From: Chara braunii
Lineage: Eukaryota; Streptophyta; Charophyceae; Charales; Characeae
DNA: 46,641 bases
Assembly (NCBI GenBank): GCA_003427395.1
Contig: BFEA01000294.1
Coordinates: 1,041,814-1,088,454 of the forward strand
Direction: 5' to 3'
Below the pieces are notes generated by a model, which saw only the letters and a program-made list of their open reading frames with translations, had not been told where the DNA came from and did no database searches. Numbering within the stretch: the stretch's first letter is position 1; each line of letters begins with the position of its first letter. Positions 8,991-20,085 of the stretch are shown here, piece after piece. Made by a program: the position numbers and the translations under genes.

Positions 8991-9759
8991 TAACACTTCA
9001 ATGAGCATGCTGGTCTATCATCATACTGACCCTACTTCCTACTCATCCATACTATACTTCATGACCTTACGGATACCGCAACTCTCTTAGCTTAGCCATT
9101 TTAGGCAGAGATCGTCCTCACTACAAGACTCCATATTTTTCACATCCTGAAGGGAACATAGACTCCAACTATTGCTAGCTCTATGGTAGTCAATCAGGCA
9201 ATCAATCAAATAAATAGCTAAAGTAAAACATTAACAATATTTATTTACCCATATCGTTACCCTGCCCTGAACCTGGATCCGAACTCTAAGGGCCTCACAG
9301 TCTTAAGACATCTCCAATCGATAATCAAGACTTCATATAATCAAGAGAGCAGGTTAACCGAGCACCCATTTTTCAGGCCCATTTATAAGAAAATCAAACA
9401 GTCATTTTAACAACACTTCACACCAATCTATAGAGTGCACTTCTTACGACTCCATCACAGAAAAAAACCCTAAAAAAAACAATTAAAAACATATAAAACA
9501 GCAACCCAAAGGTGCATTTCCATGAAAGTTGGCCCAAAAAAAAGTCGACCAATTTCAAAAATTTCAGAAATCTTAATAGCGCAAATTCTAAAACTCCAAA
9601 CAACCCCAAATTTCATATACGGCAACCCTATTAAAATGCATATATATCAAAAACTTAAAATTCCAAAAAAATATGAAATTTGAGCCCAAAACCCTAATTT
9701 CAAAAATTTCAGGCCTGAAAACCAGATGCCCCGTTTAACCTCTTATGATAATCAACCTT
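8991..9759. other. AT-rich unassigned stretch
   Basis: No coding frame, RNA gene or strong repeat is apparent. A-rich tracts with recurring AAATTTCA words occupy about 9530-9720. It probably continues the noncoding leader of the minus-strand element. Confidence 0.5.
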
Positions 9760-11389
9760 ATAAGTCTAAAGTAAACTTCTCATTTTGCCTAATTTTCTCA
9801 TCACCAAAACCCGAATGTCGTTCCACCAACGATAACGGTAGGCAACCGTCATCCTTGACAACGACGCCACCTATGGAGCACATCGGTCCCGCAGCGGGAC
9901 CCTCCCGACCGCATCACGCAGGATTTGATTGGGGTACAAATGGAGCTTCCGTAGCCGCTCCTGCCGAGTGCGTCAACCATACCTCTCACGAGCCCTACGA
10001 CAGGATACGGCCTACTCGAGGTACAACTTACCTCCACTTGCAGGAGTTGTCACCTCCCTTCGGTGGGCGTATCCCTGCCGAGTTACCAGTCCATAGTACG
10101 AAAGTTAATCAGTTGTAATCGCAGAGGTGGGTCAACCAAGGGCGTTTCTCTACCCTGTAGCATAGGGGGTACGAGCGGTCGTACTCCTCTATTGGACCCG
10201 CACGCGAACCGACACATTGGGGGGCTGAAGTCCCAAGCTCGACTCGTCGTCGGTCTACTAGGACGCATGTCACTCACCACTCATTACATCACGCTTAAAG
10301 CATAAAATCACATATACACACAAACAAAACACTCATAGTCCCTTTAATATCAGACCCATAACCTTTTGGCACAAAAATTAGTAAGACATCGTGCGCGAGA
10401 TTTAAACTGAAATCGCACGGGTGCAAAACTTGCTCATATCGACATGTGGGTGGTACACAAGTTTCGGCCTGTGGTGGCAGCTAGCTCTCGTGGCCTTGGA
10501 GCCAAACTCCATCATCCACGCCCTGGAGAGAAATCAAGGGGTTTGACTTTAACGGTTGTCACGGACTCCAACGTCCAACTATAATAAATTTAAAAAACAA
10601 AGGGGTAAAACGAGAATTCTCTTTTTTTTTCTCAAGACATAATCTGTTTAACCCTTACGTACAGTCGCAATAGGCCGTGCGAACGCTCAAGGTATATAAA
10701 TATATATAAGGGCTTATAAATATGAGACGATCACTTCTCACAATCACAGTGGGACTCCCTTCAACCATATATGTGTAATCGCAGACAATTTCAGATTTTG
10801 AACCACAAACATACCTACAATTACATGAAAGACTCAACCAAAATCCACACACTACACGGGGTCAACTTCAACCACTCTCTACGCTCACACCTCTCGCCTT
10901 AGCCATACAAACCCTTAGCCTTTGTCCAACATTCCACAATAAAATACTCAACATCTTTGTTAAATGGTCATTCAATAAAGTCCAGGTAAAAACCCAAAGA
11001 AACAAATCAAACCACAGGGTTAAAGCCTTTAGGTTGAGTGGCAAGAGTGGACTGGAGTTGAGTCGTAAACTGAAAAATCGGCAACCGACCTGTTATTAGT
11101 GATAACAGAAGATGATCCTTGTGGTATCAAATTGAAACTAGTCTAGATTCTCAATCAAATCAATCAAGAGAACATGTAACACAAGTCAGACGGATTCCTA
11201 ATGCTAGACTATCAGTGTATAGGGAATGAATCTTCATAGCACATTCTCACTCAAGATTTTCCTAATAACTAAGCCTAAATCTACCTTTAAAGTATGTATG
11301 TCCTTCGGAGGTGGCCATGTGCGGCCAAGGTCGTGGTCGTGTGGCGGTCACCGTGGGGGGGGGGTGAAGGGTTTGGGGGCAAATTGGGG

Positions 11390-12365
11390 NNNNNNNNNNN
11401 NNNNNNNNNNNNNNNNNNNNNNNNNNNNNNNNNNNNNNNNNNNNNNNNNNNNNNNNNNNNNNNNNNNNNNNNNNNNNNNNNNNNNNNNNNNNNNNNNNNN
11501 NNNNNNNNNNNNNNNNNNNNNNNNNNNNNNNNNNNNNNNNNNNNNNNNNNNNNNNNNNNNNNNNNNNNNNNNNNNNNNNNNNNNNNNNNNNNNNNNNNNN
11601 NNNNNNNNNNNNNNNNNNNNNNNNNNNNNNNNNNNNNNNNNNNNNNNNNNNNNNNNNNNNNNNNNNNNNNNNNNNNNNNNNNNNNNNNNNNNNNNNNNNN
11701 NNNNNNNNNNNNNNNNNNNNNNNNNNNNNNNNNNNNNNNNNNNNNNNNNNNNNNNNNNNNNNNNNNNNNNNNNNNNNNNNNNNNNNNNNNNNNNNNNNNN
11801 NNNNNNNNNNNNNNNNNNNNNNNNNNNNNNNNNNNNNNNNNNNNNNNNNNNNNNNNNNNNNNNNNNNNNNNNNNNNNNNNNNNNNNNNNNNNNNNNNNNN
11901 NNNNNNNNNNNNNNNNNNNNNNNNNNNNNNNNNNNNNNNNNNNNNNNNNNNNNNNNNNNNNNNNNNNNNNNNNNNNNNNNNNNNNNNNNNNNNNNNNNNN
12001 NNNNNNNNNNNNNNNNNNNNNNNNNNNNNNNNNNNNNNNNNNNNNNNNNNNNNNNNNNNNNNNNNNNNNNNNNNNNNNNNNNNNNNNNNNNNNNNNNNNN
12101 NNNNNNNNNNNNNNNNNNNNNNNNNNNNNNNNNNNNNNNNNNNNNNNNNNNNNNNNNNNNNNNNNNNNNNNNNNNNNNNNNNNNNNNNNNNNNNNNNNNN
12201 NNNNNNNNNNNNNNNNNNNNNNNNNNNNNNNNNNNNNNNNNNNNNNNNNNNNNNNNNNNNNNNNNNNNNNNNNNNNNNNNNNNNNNNNNNNNNNNNNNNN
12301 NNNNNNNNNNNNNNNNNNNNNNNNNNNNNNNNNNNNNNNNNNNNNNNNNNNNNNNNNNNNNNNNN
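11390..12365. other. Assembly gap (976 N)
   Basis: A run of N. Reading frames spanning it are meaningless. It lies inside the nested insertion and next to microsatellites and a G run, which probably caused it. Confidence 1.
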
Positions 12366-12402
12366 CTGTTGCGTTTGGTTTTTTTCTACTTTTTGTTTTT
12401 TT

Positions 12403-12403
<1 letters not shown>

Positions 12404-12448
<45 letters not shown>

Positions 12449-12490
12449 AGTGGGAGGGGAGTCGCCCCCCTCAACCCCCCTCCCCACACG

Positions 12491-12553
<63 letters not shown>
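12404..12553. repeat. (ATTG)n and (CA)n microsatellites beside the gap
   Basis: A tetranucleotide ATTG/GATT tract covers about 12404-12448 and a CA tract about 12494-12553. Both lie within the nested insertion. Confidence 0.95.
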
Positions 12554-12984
12554 CAGAACAAAAGAAGAAAGAAAAAATTTTGTTGTCGTTTTTTTTTTTC
12601 TTGTATTTTCTGCAGTTTTTTATTTGTATTCTTTTTTACACCAAACAATATGTGATTTCGGAAAACAAAAACATATTTTGTTTTTTTTTGTTACGTATTA
12701 TTTCGCCCAGGAAAATCCGTGAAAATTTTACGACAACGGAATTGGGCCGCTATCCGTGGCTGCAGCCACAAACGTGGCCGCCACAGCCATTGGACCCCGC
12801 GCCCACGACCTCATGGGATACATAGCCTTTAGGTTAGTGTCAAAAAAAAGGTAAACCTATGGTAGCATCTCCCCTATGCAGGGTGAATCGCCAAAATCGT
12901 CACCTCACAAAATATAATCTATGGAGGGTGGATCGCTAGAATCGTCATCTGTCAAAATATAATCTGACTTCCTTAAACTAAAAA

Positions 12985-13410
12985 AATTTAGGCAGCGCTT
13001 CCCGTAGGAAAAGTACCTACTCCAGCCCAAATACGAAAATTTTGCCAACATCTCCTTTAGAGAAGTAGACTTCCCAGATTTATACTAAGTCAGATAAAAA
13101 CTCAAAAATAAGACTTGAGTTCTTGCCAAGGCAAAATTTAACTAACTGCTAAAATTTGTAGAAATTTCGACAGCACTTCCCGTAGAGAAAGTAGTTTTCC
13201 AACATATATACAAAGCCAAGTATAGAATCTGAAATGACTTTGACTTCCCAAAACCGGATTTTTTGTCCAACTTCCTAAATCGGTACAAATTTGGGCAGCA
13301 CTTCTCATAGAAAAGAAGGCTTTTCAGATTTCTACAAAGCCAGATATAAACTTAGACAAAAAGTTGAACTTTGAAAAGTCAGATTTGACGAACTCCTTGG
13401 TTTTGTAGAA
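12985..13410 (-). repeat. Tandem subrepeats with core GGCAGC(A/G)CTTCCCGTAG (left copy)
   Basis: Units starting near 12992, 13048 (weak), 13169 and 13292 share a core GGCAGC.CTTCCCGTAGA.AAAGTAG followed by TTTCCA.ATTTATACAAAGCC-like sequence, spaced about 55-125 bp. The same unit series occurs in the right copy on the other strand. Confidence 0.75.
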
Positions 13411-13433
13411 ATTTCAGCAATGTTATCGTACCA

Positions 13434-13453
13434 AATACCCTTACAAGGGTATT
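13434..13453. repeat. Perfect 9-bp hairpin at the inner end of the left copy
   Basis: AATACCCTT and AAGGGTATT flank a two-base loop. It sits a few bases beyond the last match to the right copy and so marks the boundary region of the segment. Confidence 0.8.
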
Positions 13454-14639
13454 ACGTGTGTTTTGTGCAAGTTACGTCAGTGCAGCCTCGCTCGTCCGAC
13501 GGCGCTTACGCGAGAGGAAGTTTAGGTCCTCATCTGGGCTAGCGGCACGTGCGGGGTATTGATGGCGAGGCGCAGCCATGCGCTACCAGAGTGTGCGCGG
13601 CGTCACAGGCCAGAGGGACGCGTGGCGTTTATTCTTATTTTTATTTTAGTTATTTTTAATATTTTATTTATTTATTATTTTGCGATCTAAGGTTTTTACC
13701 TCGGTAATCGGTTCCGAGGCCGACGCCAGGCACGGTGGCCGAAACGACAGTTAAAGACCTTGAGCACGCCCTTTGAGACTCCGGTGCGACCGAGGCGTTG
13801 ACAGAATTCTGACTGCGTAGGAACACGGACTGAGGAGGTCAACGCGCATGAAGGCCAGTGGGCGCTAGGCCCACGGAGCGGGAGGAAGTCGTGGTGGTGG
13901 GGTCCGTGGTCGTGGTTTCCCTTGCGTTCCGCTTTGGATAGCGTCAATAGTCTAAAGTGGAAGGGAGCCGGGGAACATTCCGAACTAGCCTGTGAGGCTG
14001 CAATCCGAGAATGGCAGGGGGCGTCGCGGGTGCACAGTATATCACCCGTCGGCTGCTGTGAGAGGCTTGAGTGTGAGCATACCCGTCGGGACTAAAGGGA
14101 TGGCAAGTTGTGCCAGGGCAGAGCGTCCCGGGACAAAGCAGCTGGGGCCGCAGGATGAAGGACCACGCTCGGGGGTGGTAGAACGGGGCGGTCCAGGGCA
14201 CTATGGAGAGGTTCGCAGTGGTACCGTGTGCCCAGCTGTGCACATGAAACCCGTCTCCATTTCGGTCTCCAAGGTTCTCATTTGGATATTCGTGGCTATC
14301 ACCGAGATCTGCAACGAGGCTGTTCCACCTAGGCCCACGCTTTGGGCCTCGCAGCAGAGTCGCGCCCTCCCACTTTTAGAGCAGTCGGAGTGGCTGTAGC
14401 AGGCGAGCGGAGGTCTCCCACCTTGGCACCATCCACTGTCGGGCTGGCAAATTCGGCACGTTACTTGCCACCTGTTATGTCACGGATTTCGGCTTTTGTA
14501 ATGACCGTCCTACTGACTATATCATTCAGCACCGCTATGGTGGTTGGGTTAGCACACAGACTGGGTACGAACGGGAATGATGAGGTAGCGAAAGGAAGGG
14601 GCTGAATCTGGACGTCAAATCGTATAGGTTACATTCAAA
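13454..14639. other. Unassigned GC-richer spacer between inverted copies
   Basis: Contains an AT-only patch (about 13628-13682), a CCTCGGTAATCGGTTCCGAGG-like imperfect palindrome near 13697 and open stretches on both strands with no recognisable protein motif. I see no gene here. Confidence 0.6.
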
Positions 14640-15345
14640 ACAAAGCTGGGGATGGCGGAGGTGAGAGAAACGGGGATGGCGCAGTGAGAAGCAGGCAGCG
14701 CGTGCGATCCGTGACAAAATTGGTCACGTGAAAACTCGGATCTGGGTTTTTTGTGGCGGGCGACTCTGAATTTAAGGTTAGATTTGTATGAAAGTTACTA
14801 TAGAAGAAGTTAGGCGGAAGAAAGTATGAGTGGATATAATGGAAGCGAAGGAGGAGAGAAGCGGAATAATATGGAACTCACCCGATTCTTGATGAAATCG
14901 GGTGAGAGGAGGTGGATTTTAGACGATTGAGGTCGGGCGACCTCGATAATAGTGTTAGTTTGGATGATAGATGAGTAAATCGTGGGTTGGTAGAAGAAAG
15001 CATTGCGTGAAGAGATGGCGGGAGGGGCTATGGTAGAAAGAAGAAGAGTGATTTCTTTCTCGATTCGTAACGAAATCGGGCAGAATAGGGAGGGATTATG
15101 GGGTTTTTAAACAGGACGAATCTTTTGGGAAGGTTAGTTTTGAGGGTAGATTAGTAGGATTGCAGTTAGGAAAGAAAGTTAGTATGGGAAGGCAGCGGTG
15201 GAGTTAGAGGAGATGGGAGGAGAGAAGATCGTGTGTGCTCCCGTTTCTTCACGAGTTTCTGCAGGACAAAAGTCGAACTTCAGGTTTTGAGGCGGGGCGA
15301 ATCTGATGGCAAAGTCGGATTCGAAAGCTAGTATGTAGATTCGGT
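14640..15345 (+). repeat. About four diverged tandem units, each with an ATCGGG-type hairpin
   Basis: Units of roughly 150-190 bp begin near 14640, 14840, 15010 and 15190. Each has a GA-rich lead (GGAGG..GAGAGAA/GAAG), a small hairpin in three of four (CGTGAC/GTCACG; CCCGATT/AATCGGG; CGATTCG/CGAAATCG), then a G-rich and 'GGCGAATCT/GTTAG' tail. Homology is weak and was judged by eye. Confidence 0.45.
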
Positions 15346-16979
15346 GATAGAATGATTGATGACTGCGCCCGAGAAGTCGAGGCCTCTGAAAATATTAATG
15401 AATCTTTCCACATTCTAGCGGAAGATTCATTCTCATTTTGCATTTTTTTCGTGGGAAGTCAAGAAGAGCCCACGAATGCAATCCCATTCGTTTTTTTTCT
15501 TTTTCTTTCTTTCTTATATTTTAAGTTCTTTGTGATCGTGGCTAGTTTCTCCGATTGCCTCGCGATTGTCGTCGTCATAGTGGTCGGTTATGGCATCGTA
15601 GCTTTTTTCCACCCCTCGTACGTTTGCTCTCGCGACGATCGTTTTTCTCATCTATAGAGCAAGCGAAGACGCAGATCTGTAAGGGGTGAAGCAGGTTGAA
15701 TCAGGGCGTCAGTTGTTGTATGCGTGTTGTAACAGGCACTTACCTGACAGTCACACTGTCTCCCGCTCGTCGCTAGTAACTTTGTCGGGAGTTTTTCCTT
15801 CTTCGCACTATAAAGTACTCTAACTGAGGGAAACTGACCGGGGTCGATGGCCAGATCTATTCACCCGTTGGGGAAACTTGAAGGAGATTAAGGAGGCAAG
15901 GAGCACTAAAAGTTTGCTGCATTCTGAGTCTATGACCAGTGATCGCCATCAGTGTGCTTGCAATTCTTACGTAACTTATTCGACTTCCTCGATAGATTCG
16001 TTTTATCTTGCATCGTGTGGTTACTCCGACTGAGGACCACGCTGGTTGTACCTTACCCCGATTGTTGAGTGCAATACCGTGACACGTATTGTGCTCCAAT
16101 TTGGACTCGTCGCACTTGGTTCCACAGGCTGCTATTTGACTGCCTCTGCTGCTGCACATCTCCCTGCACGTGAACGAAGAGCTAACGATTGGGCTGAGAG
16201 AGTGAGGATTGCGGGACCCGCCCTTGTGCGATAAGTTTGGGCGTGAGACCCACCGCGAGATGGATGGTTGGGGGGGACTTAGACTGCAGGGGCTTACCAT
16301 TGACCCCGAGGGACTAGCAACAGAGGTAAGAATCTCGCTGAAGAGCGCAGTAGTGGCCAGATTCTTCGAAGGGGGTGTATTGCTGCGACTTGGAGAATTG
16401 TCGGAGAGTCAACGACTGGCAATTTGCCTTCAGTTTACCAAGCTGCTGATACGTTCTGGCCGCCATTGCGGAGCCCTCAGGCGCTTCAAGGTAACAAGGC
16501 CCTCTCCTGGGAGTTGAGTCTGTCCCTCTCCTGTATCTCGAGAGTCTGAAACCCCTCCTTCTATCCTTCTTACTCTAAGTCTAATCCTGTTCAGAGAGGA
16601 AGGCGACAGGTGGGATTGCAACCCGTAGGACCGCAACAAGACTCTATGGGGAGTCTGCCCACCGATTACGGGAGCTCTGCCGGAACTCAGAAGGAGTTCT
16701 GGAGGCAGGGAACAAAGAGGTAAAGGTTTCATCTTCCTTCTATAAACCCAGTTATAATCCCTATTTGTAGCTCCTAGTACGGTTTGATTGAGTAAACTGT
16801 CTGCCTTCCCTACTTTGACTTTCAGTTTGACTTTCATGATAAACCACACTTAATTAAAGGAGTGATTGTGCAAGTTGCAGTTTCAATTTTGTTTGTCTAA
16901 CTGAAAGCAAATTGTGGGGTTGCATCTGGGGGAAGGTTGGGAGAAAGGTTGTATTGAGTATGTTTGACTAGGTCAACCA
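15346..16979. other. Unassigned spacer
   Basis: No recognisable coding region. A hydrophobic frame at 15352-15657 and others have no family resemblance. A 5-bp hairpin TTGAC/GTCAA lies at about 16963-16975, just before the hairpin array. Confidence 0.5.
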
Positions 16980-16989
16980 AAGTTTGGGA

Positions 16990-17660
16990 GGGTCTCCATA
17001 AGATTGGAGGGTCCAGTGTTACGTTTATTTTCAATTGTATGAAGGACCAGACAGGTTCCCATAAGTTTGGGTGGTCTGGTTGCTTTGACTTGTGAGGGTT
17101 ACATGTGTTTGACTTTCAGGGACCAAGCAATTTTCCATAAGATTGAATGGCTTGGTTGCCTTGTTTTATTTGGGTTTCCTGATGTTTAATAGTTTCTTCT
17201 TGTTTATTTTGAGGGGAATTCAGGCAAAGGACTGGATAGGTTCCCATAAGATTGGGTGGTCTGGTCTGGAGTCATGCACATGTTATAACCAAATGGTTGA
17301 AATTGTTTATATGTTATTTATGAAAAGGCTAGTCAGATATTTTTTTTTTCATAAGATTGGATGGTCTGACTATAGTTTATCACCAACTGAAGAGAGTATA
17401 AATTAAGAATAAAATTGTGGTAAGAAGGGACAGGCTGAACCTTGATCTAAGATAACCGGTTCAGTCATATGTTACCTTCAAAGACAAAGTACAGACAGTT
17501 GTATATAACTTGGATACTTAAATGGTTCAGGACGACTAGGCTGGCTAACCTAGTCATGTGGCCAAAGAGAAGAAAAGTTGTAGTGTCCTATGTTTGTGTA
17601 TATTATATGGTTGAGCTAGACAGATTCCCATAAGATTGGGTGGTCTAACTTTATGCCTTA
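16990..17660 (+). repeat. Array of hairpin repeats with covarying stems around CATAAGATTG
   Basis: Six copies of a motif with invariant loop core CATAA(G)(A/T)TTG lie at about 16992-17012, 17046-17080, 17122-17156, 17230-17266, 17330-17372 and 17614-17650. The inner stem varies in a compensated way (CCCA/TGGG, CTCCA/TGGAG, TTCA/TGGA). The outer stems also covary: ACCAGAC/GTCTGGT, ACCAAGC/GCTTGGT, TAGTCAGAT/GTCTGACTA, and with G.U pairs GACTGGAT/GTCTGGTC. Two related hairpins lie between copies: CTGAACC/GGTTCAG (17435-17464) and GACTAGG/CCTAGTC (17534-17555). The G.U pairs only work if the plus strand is transcribed. It lies just upstream of the right retroelement copy. No protein is encoded. 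Confidence 0.8.
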
Positions 17661-17929
17661 TATAGGATGGGTATAAAGGGGATAAATCATTGAAAGATCA
17701 TGAACTATTGTTTGATAAGGTTGACTTTCGGCTGGTGAGAGTACTTACCTTTATATGTGACTGAGTGAGATTACTACTTGGTCTAAGTTTCAGTTGATTG
17801 GTAGTTGCTTTAGTTGCTCGCCACGTACTAGAGCTATAGGAGTTAGTTTCAATTCTTGCATTTTCTGAGTTAAGTTTTTTTTTACTTAGATCAATTTTTG
17901 TATTTTATGGGATCATTTGTTATACTTCG

Positions 17930-20085
17930 CTTTGTATAAATTTTGGTAAGCTACTTTCTTTACGGGAAGCGCTGCCGAAATTTCTAGGAGTTCATCAAAA
18001 TTTGACTTTTGAAAGTTCAACTTGTCTAATCTTTATATGTAGCTCTGGAAAGTCTCCTTTTCTAAAGGGAGTGCTGCCCAAATTTTTGCTCATTCAGGGA
18101 GTTAGACAAAATTTGACTTCGGAAAGTTGAACATTATTTCTGTTTTTATATTCGGGTTTATATAAATTCTGAAAATACATTTTCCTACAGTAAGCGCTGC
18201 CGAATATTTTTTAGTTTAAAAGAGTTAGATTATATTATGACAGGTGGCGATCCTGGCAATCCACTCTGTATGGGGGAGATTTTGCAATAGGTCTACCTTT
18301 CTTTGGATACTGACTTAGAGGTAAACCTAGGCTTGGGTATCAGGGGAGTCCAGAATGAGAATGTGTCATGGGGATTTGTTCTCCATATACTGTTGATTTA
18401 GCTTGGGCATTGACCTGTCTTATGATACAAGCCTTCTTTGTACATTCAATCCAGGATTTGAACTAAGTTCCAGCTTGATCTTACGAGGATCATCTTCTGT
18501 TATCACCGATAACAGGTCGGTTGGTTGATCGCCGACTTATCGGCTGACGACACAACTTTGTTTATACCTGTACCTCAACTTGATGCCTTAGCCCTGAGAT
18601 TTGATATGTTTATTTGAGGGTTTTTACTGAACTTCTCTTAATGACCATTATAAAGAACTTATGAGATTTATGGAAAGTTGGACTATGACTGAGGCTTGAG
18701 TGTGTAAGGCATGGTGTGAGTTACATGGAACAGTAAAGTTGACCACATTGGTGTATGGCAATATGACGTTCGTCTGTGTCTATGTTTTATAAAGGTTAGT
18801 GTCTTGTAGCCTGTATTCGAGCCTTACTTTTGAGGCAGTGGAATGACAATCATGTGTCGCATGATCTGTGTACCTGATGAGTTATGTTTTCTTTTCTTTT
18901 ATTTTATCTCATGTGTCGCATGATCTGTATACATGATGAGTTATGTTTCCTTTTCGTTTATTTTATCTCGAGTCCTGATTTGGATATATAAGTGTTGGAT
19001 GTTTGTTTATTTACTGATTCATTTTGGTTAATTTTTATAGTTGAACGTTGTAGTCCGTGACAACCGTCAAAATTAAACCCCTTGGCTTTTTTCCAGACCC
19101 TGGATGATAGAGCTGGTTTTCATGGCCATAAGGGTTGGCTGCCACCACATGTCGGAACCAGTGTACCACCCACTCTCCGCAGGGTGCAGAAGAGGGTGTG
19201 GTTTTCAACCGCGCTTGCAGTTATCCAGCGTCGAGACATCAATCCCTCAAGGCGCATGTCAGCCGACACTTACGTATCAAATGCGACCATCGAGATTAGT
19301 GAGGATCACATGAGTATGGGTACTACACAGTACGCCATCATTGCGACTGCTCACATATTTATGCATTGCTAGTCGATATGAGAAGACCCTGCATCCGCAC
19401 GGTTTTATAGTAAGTCTCGCGCGCGATGCCTATCCGATTTACGCGTCGGGGAGTTATGAGATGGCTACTAAGGGACTCGGAGTGTTGTCGCGTTGTTTGT
19501 TCTGTGTCGTTCTGTATATGTGGGTGTGCGTGCGTGTTTTAATTTTTATGTCCTTAGAGTGGTGTACGCATGATATGTGGGATACGTCCTTGTCGACCGA
19601 CGACGACCTCAACCCCCCTAGGCGTCGGTTCGCGTGCGGGTCCGGTAAAGGCGTAAAACCACACGTACCCTATGCTACAGCGAACGAGAAACGCCCTCGG
19701 CTGGTCCACCTTTGCGATTGCAGTTGATTAGCTTTCGTACTGTGGACTGGTAGCTCGGCGGGGATACACCCACCAAACGGAGGTGACAACTCCCATAAGG
19801 TGGAGGTAAGTCGTGTCTCTCGTAGGCCCTATCCGGTCGTAAGGGCTCGCGAGAGGTATGGTTGGCGCACTCAGTCGGAGCGGTTTGCGGAAGCTCCATG
19901 TGTATTCACGACAAGGATCAGACCAACTCCTGCGTGACGCGGCGGGAAAATTCCCGCCCCGTTTCATGGGGTGTCGAACCGATGCGCTCGACAGGTAGCG
20001 TCGTTGTCGGGGATAACGGTTGTCTGTCGCTGTCCCTAGTGGAACGACATCCGGGTATGAGAATGTGACAACTAGGCAAAATGAG
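17930..20085 (+). mobile_element. Right copy of the diverged noncoding retroelement segment
   Basis: The reverse-complement partner of 9760-13425. It starts with the CTTCCCGTAG-type subrepeat series (17950-18215) and continues through GGTAGACCTA-like sequence, the GTTATCACCGATAACAG palindrome (about 18500), the ACAACCGTCAAAATTAAACC block (about 19058) and the GACTGGTAGC block (about 19742), ending near GGCAAAATGAGAAG (20077-20090). It lacks the nested insertion and carries about 180 bp extra near 19170-19375. The plus-strand gag remnant follows 2 kb downstream. Confidence 0.65.

Larger units (their letters stand above)
11290..12825. mobile_element. Nested insertion with target-site duplication CCTTTA
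   Basis: The left copy is interrupted between CCTTTA at 11284-11289 and CCTTTA at 12826-12831. Comparison with the uninterrupted right copy (region near 18320-18340) shows the two halves rejoin there. Inside, TATGTAT (11293-11299) and ATACATA (12818-12824) form short terminal inverted repeats, and G-rich/C-rich subterminal stretches follow. The interior is mostly assembly gap plus microsatellites, so no transposase can be assessed. Confidence 0.6.
9760..13425 (-). mobile_element. Left copy of a diverged noncoding retroelement segment (inverted relative to 17930-20085)
   Basis: Successive blocks match the reverse complement of 17930-20085 in reverse order. TACCAGTCCATAGTACGAAA (about 10086) pairs with TTTCGTACTGTGGACTGGTA. 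AACCGACCTGTTATTAGTGA (about 11093) pairs with the block near 18510-18528. The GGTAAACCTATGG area at 12850 pairs with 18285-18325. The GACAGCACTTCCCGTAG units at 12990-13400 pair with 17950-18215. The left copy contains a nested 1.5-kb insertion. The minus-strand Gag begins just beyond its outer end, mirroring the right side, so it may be the LTR/leader of that element. LTR ends (TG...CA) were not resolved. Confidence 0.65.

Noticed and set aside
11111-11122. TGGTATCAAATT in the left copy as a primer-binding site
   Set aside because: The match to the tRNA-Met site stops after TGGTATCAAA-like bases, it is not preceded by an LTR-type CA end, its orientation opposes the adjacent gag, and the right copy does not conserve it.
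11226-12648. Long reading frames of 374-453 codons on both strands
   Set aside because: They run through the N gap and microsatellites, so nearly all residues are undefined.
13992-14399. A 135-codon plus-strand frame between the inverted copies
   Set aside because: An overlapping minus-strand frame of about 100 codons is equally open in this GC-richer region, and neither resembles a known protein.
18325-18345. GGTATCAGGGG in the right copy as a primer-binding site
   Set aside because: Only eight bases match, there is no LTR end beside it, and gag is 3.7 kb away.
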